From Chloroflexota bacterium (GTDB lineage: Bacteria > Chloroflexota > Anaerolineae > Anaerolineales > UBA11579), in the NCBI GenBank assembly GCA_030610225.1, contig JAUWSD010000009.1, positions 1-13,321 on the forward strand: a stretch of DNA of 13,321 nucleotides, in the 5' to 3' direction. The notes below the pieces were generated by a model. That model had not been told where the DNA came from and did no database searches. It saw only the letters and a list, made by a program, of their open reading frames with translations. The position numbers and the translations under genes were made by a program. Each line of letters begins with the position of its first letter. The stretch's first letter is position 1. This document shows, piece by piece, positions 10,483 through 13,321 of the stretch.

Positions 10483-13321
10483 ATGTCGAAAATTGCCCTT
10501 AGACGATATAACACTGAGATCAATGACATGATCGATCATCAAGAGGTCGAAGAAGCGATTGCTCATTGTCTCCATATTTTAAACATATACCCGAAATATG
10601 TAGAAACATATCGACTCCTAGGAAAGGCTTATCTGGAGTCGAAACAATTCGAGAATGCGGCGGATGTGTTTCAGCGGGTGCTTTCATCTCATCCAGATGA
10701 TTTTGTAGCAAATGTTGGGATGAGCATTATCAGTGAAAGCAATAAGGATTTTGATTCCGCTATACATTTCATGGAGAGGGCTTTTGAAGAACAGCCCTCG
10801 AATCATGCCATCCAGGAGGAGATGAAAAGGCTCTTTGGTCGGCGTGATGGGGTTGAGCCAACAAAAGTCCGTCTTACTCGCGGTGCTCTTGCCAGAATGT
10901 ATGTACATGGAAATCTATACGATCAGGCTGTGGCTGAATTGCTTTCGATAATTAATGAATCTCCCCAAAGATTGGACTTATTAACAATTCTGGCAGAAAC
11001 ATATTATGCTCAGGATTTGAATACTGAAGCAGCAGATGTTTGTATGACCGTTTTGAATGACCTGCCATACAGTTATTTAGCAAACAGGATCATGTATCTT
11101 ATCCTGACTCAGGATGAAAGGACAGACCAGGCACAGGAACATTTTTCACGCTGGGTCGAGTTGGATCCATATGCTGAATTTATATCTCCCCCAGCAAATA
11201 AATCCGAAGATCTTCCAGATAACACTATTGAAATCGAAAAATTAGAACCTGAAGGGGAACCCAAAAAGGAATCGGAATTAACTCCAATCGAAGAGAAATT
11301 GGTTGGGCTTGCGAAAGAAAAAGATGAGCCAGTTTTTGAAAAAAGTCTTTCAGAGGTAGAGGGTGATGAGTTAGCAGAACCCCCTGGTTTGGAATATGGC
11401 GAGTATGAGGAATCTAAAGATATCAAGGAAGAGATTCCCGAGTGGTTATTTAGTGCTGATAAAGAGATCAAAGATGATGAGATTGAAGAACTTACAGAAG
11501 CAGAGTTCGTTGATACGGTTGAAACCCCCGTTTTTGAATTGGACGAAGAAGTAACGGAAGTAGAAGAAGATATACCAGATCTGGGTTTCAGTTATGACGA
11601 GATCAAAGAAGAGCCTGTGCTTGAAGCAGAACTTCATGAGGAAGAGGCAAAAGCAGTTGAAGAAGATATTCTGGATTTAGGTTTCAGTGATGATGAGGTT
11701 ACAGATGATGAGCCTGAGCCCGAGGAAGGACTTCTTGAGGAAGATCTAGAAGAACCAGAGGAAACCCCTGATTTAAAATTGGACGATGATGAAGAAACAA
11801 TGGAGGCTGAGGAAAAAATTCCAGATTGGTTATTCAGTGAAGATGAGGCCGCAGATGATGAGCCTGATGGGGAACTGGAGGAAAGTGCTGAAGAGTTCTT
11901 CGAAGAGCCTGTTGAAGAGACCGATGATGAATTTCCTTTTGTTGTCCCAGTGATCGAAACTGAGGAAGCAGCCCTGGAAGTGGAAGCTGAAGAAACAGTA
12001 GAAATCGAAGAAACTCCAGAAGAAGATGATTGGCTTTCAAGCCTTGAAAAAGATACGACAGAAGAAAAGGATACCTGGCCTTCCTTAATTGGATCGGAAG
12101 ATAAACCTGTCATCAATACTGGCTCACTTGAACTTGAGGATGCCGAGAATCTTGATTGGTTATCGGACCTTGTTGACGATGATGATGATTCTGAAAGACC
12201 AGACTGGGAAAAGATCACAGAGACTCTTCCATCTATTCTTGAAGAAGAAGTTGAAGAATTTACAGACGTAGATGTGTTTGCTGAAGCAGAAGAAACTGTT
12301 GAAGAAGAAGCTGATGACATGCCTGTTTGGATGGCATCTGATGATTCTGAGGTTGAAGAGGAAGCTGAACCTGTAGGGAAAGATGTGGAAGACAAGTTAC
12401 CCGATTGGATAGAGTCTGAGGATGAGGTTGATGTTTCCGGTGATCTCCCCGCACATGAAGAAGCAAAAGACGAATTTGAGAAGCTGGAAGAGGAAGCTGA
12501 CGAGGCATGGCTATCTTCACTTGGTGATACGATAAAAACAGATATCAAGGAAGATGTGCCGATGCCGGATTGGTTGAAGCAGATCGATAGTGTAAAAGAC
12601 ATCGGAATCGATGGTGAACAGTTCAGTGATCGAGAAGCTGAAGAAATCTCATCATTACCTGAAGATGACCTTCCCGATTGGTTAAAAGAACTGAAAGAAG
12701 AAGAGTTTGGCGGGAGATTGGCTGAAGATGACCTGATCGGTGAAGAGGAGCAGGAGCAGGAAATAATTGAAGAAGAAGCACAGCCTGCTGAGGCGGAGCA
12801 AGTTGTTGATGAGGTGGAAGAGGATGAACTGGTTCCAGACCTTGATCTTGAGGAAGATGACCAAGATGAGGATGAAGCTCCTGAATGGATGGAAGCCTTA
12901 AGAGGAATCGCGCAGGATATTCCAGATTCCGAAATTGAAGAAAAATTGGAAGAAGTCAAATCCACTTCTGAGCTGAAAGCGATTGAAATAGAAGATGAGG
13001 ATGTTCCATTTGATCTGGAGGAAGAGTTTGATGCCCAACCAGAATTTGCTGAGAGCGAAGAGATCGAGGAAGCAGTTCAGGAAATTGCTGAACTTGAAGA
13101 GGTAGAAGAAATAGAAGAAGTAGAAGATGATGAACTTCCCGCAGAAGAACAGGAGATCAAACCTGTTGAAGCTTCTGACTGGGTCCCGGAAATTGAGTTG
13201 GATAAAAGCGAAATGGTTGCTGGTGAACCTGCCGGGGAAGATATTCCCGAAGAAGTAATAGATGAAGAAATAGCTCCTGTTGAGCTGGAAGCTGTCGAAG
13301 CAGAGGGGCTTGGTGAAACCA
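10483..13321 (+). CDS. TPR protein with long acidic PDWL-motif region, partial (C-terminus off the right edge)
   Basis: One uninterrupted frame runs from ATG 10483 to the window end (946 codons visible, no stop). AAGGAG 9 bases upstream fixes the start. Residues about 5-230 are tetratricopeptide repeats: helix pairs such as EEAIAHCLHILNIYPKYVET, then LGKAYLESKQFENAADVFQR, then FDSAIHFMERAFEEQPSN, and a second set around LARMYVHGNLYDQAVAELL and LAETYYAQDLNTEAADVCM. From about 231 the protein becomes low-complexity and extremely acidic (about 40-45% Asp+Glu in the stretch I counted). Embedded in it are degenerate [LIM]-P-[DE]-W-[LIM] motifs, with Trp at 321, 449, 616, 642, 697, 733 and 802, and looser forms (DDW, LDW, PDW, EAW, SDW) at 517, 559, 575, 676 and 900. 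No signal peptide or membrane helix is seen, so it is probably cytoplasmic. TPRs bind partner proteins; the acidic arm may be a flexible docking scaffold (inference). Similar TPR-plus-PDWL proteins are, in my recollection, typical of Anaerolineae. Function unknown. Confidence 0.88.
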   Translation, partial: MSKIALRRYNTEINDMIDHQEVEEAIAHCLHILNIYPKYVETYRLLGKAYLESKQFENAADVFQRVLSSHPDDFVANVGMSIISESNKDFDSAIHFMERAFEEQPSNHAIQEEMKRLFGRRDGVEPTKVRLTRGALARMYVHGNLYDQAVAELLSIINESPQRLDLLTILAETYYAQDLNTEAADVCMTVLNDLPYSYLANRIMYLILTQDERTDQAQEHFSRWVELDPYAEFISPPANKSEDLPDNTIEIEKLEPEGEPKKESELTPIEEKLVGLAKEKDEPVFEKSLSEVEGDELAEPPGLEYGEYEESKDIKEEIPEWLFSADKEIKDDEIEELTEAEFVDTVETPVFELDEEVTEVEEDIPDLGFSYDEIKEEPVLEAELHEEEAKAVEEDILDLGFSDDEVTDDEPEPEEGLLEEDLEEPEETPDLKLDDDEETMEAEEKIPDWLFSEDEAADDEPDGELEESAEEFFEEPVEETDDEFPFVVPVIETEEAALEVEAEETVEIEETPEEDDWLSSLEKDTTEEKDTWPSLIGSEDKPVINTGSLELEDAENLDWLSDLVDDDDDSERPDWEKITETLPSILEEEVEEFTDVDVFAEAEETVEEEADDMPVWMASDDSEVEEEAEPVGKDVEDKLPDWIESEDEVDVSGDLPAHEEAKDEFEKLEEEADEAWLSSLGDTIKTDIKEDVPMPDWLKQIDSVKDIGIDGEQFSDREAEEISSLPEDDLPDWLKELKEEEFGGRLAEDDLIGEEEQEQEIIEEEAQPAEAEQVVDEVEEDELVPDLDLEEDDQDEDEAPEWMEALRGIAQDIPDSEIEEKLEEVKSTSELKAIEIEDEDVPFDLEEEFDAQPEFAESEEIEEAVQEIAELEEVEEIEEVEDDELPAEEQEIKPVEASDWVPEIELDKSEMVAGEPAGEDIPEEVIDEEIAPVELEAVEAEGLGET
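11431..13187 (+). repeat. Degenerate tryptophan-motif array in coding sequence
   Basis: Within the acidic region, short hydrophobic islands of the form x-P-[DE]-W-[LIM]-x2-[LIFS] recur every 15-100 residues in an Asp/Glu-rich background. The clearest are MPDWLKQI (Trp697), LPDWLKEL (Trp733), APEWMEAL (Trp802), LPDWIESE (Trp642) and IPDWLFSE (Trp449). DDWLSSL (517) and EAWLSSL (676) form a sub-type. The DNA is not a simple tandem repeat: codons vary, so the motifs look conserved at protein level. Confidence 0.7.

Noticed and set aside
11634..12965. A 443-codon open frame on the minus strand, very rich in Ser
   Set aside because: It is antisense to the acidic TPR protein. GAA/GAG/GAT-rich coding DNA gives Ser-rich, stop-poor frames on the opposite strand; there is no SD and no recognisable domain.

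Overview
The window is bacterial, with moderate GC (low-to-mid 40s % by eye) and compact genes, most with clear GGAG/AAGGAG ribosome binding sites. No rRNA or other marker is present, so taxonomy is inference. The best fit is Chloroflexota, class Anaerolineae: the gene set, a K+-independent pyrophosphatase and a TPR protein with a long acidic tail full of 'PDWL' motifs all suit that group. I saw no mobile elements, CRISPR, tRNA or rRNA.

Layout. 1-5543 is read mainly on the minus strand. In transcription order it holds: a fused FAD/2Fe-2S subunit of a molybdenum hydroxylase (5543-4140), a small two-helix membrane protein (4131-3742), the molybdopterin-binding catalytic subunit (3737-1527), a four-helix membrane protein (1468-1112), a 56-residue membrane peptide (770-600) closed by a strong bidirectional terminator, and the N-terminal 171 residues of an XdhC-family maturation factor that leaves the window at base 1. 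A short plus-strand reading frame for a basic 39-residue peptide sits at 957-1076, behind a GAAC-N4-GTTC palindrome.

5719-7839 runs divergently on the plus strand: an EF2563/YqeB-type protein, then a YqeC-MocA fusion whose start codon abuts the yqeB stop. YqeB, YqeC and MocA are the accessory set linked by comparative genomics to selenium-dependent molybdenum hydroxylases. With XdhC, the left half therefore reads as one functional unit. The structural operon makes the enzyme. MocA makes its cytidylated molybdenum cofactor, XdhC likely handles and sulfurates/inserts that cofactor, and YqeB/YqeC probably provide the labile selenium. Two extended -10 promoters, back to back in 5590-5666, drive the two arms.

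7998-10331 is a separately transcribed K+-independent H+-translocating membrane pyrophosphatase (hppA), with a consensus sigma70 promoter, an inverted repeat in its leader and a terminator behind it. From 10483 to the window end runs one uninterrupted plus-strand frame (at least 946 codons): N-terminal TPR repeats followed by a very acidic region with about a dozen degenerate [LIM]-P-[DE]-W-[LIM] motifs. It is open at the right edge.

Points most worth a second look: the membrane protein inserted between two enzyme subunits, the two domain fusions (FAD-then-FeS order, and YqeC-MocA), the possible SOS-controlled peptide, the PDWL array, and a genome-wide-looking preference for GATC that arises from codon context.
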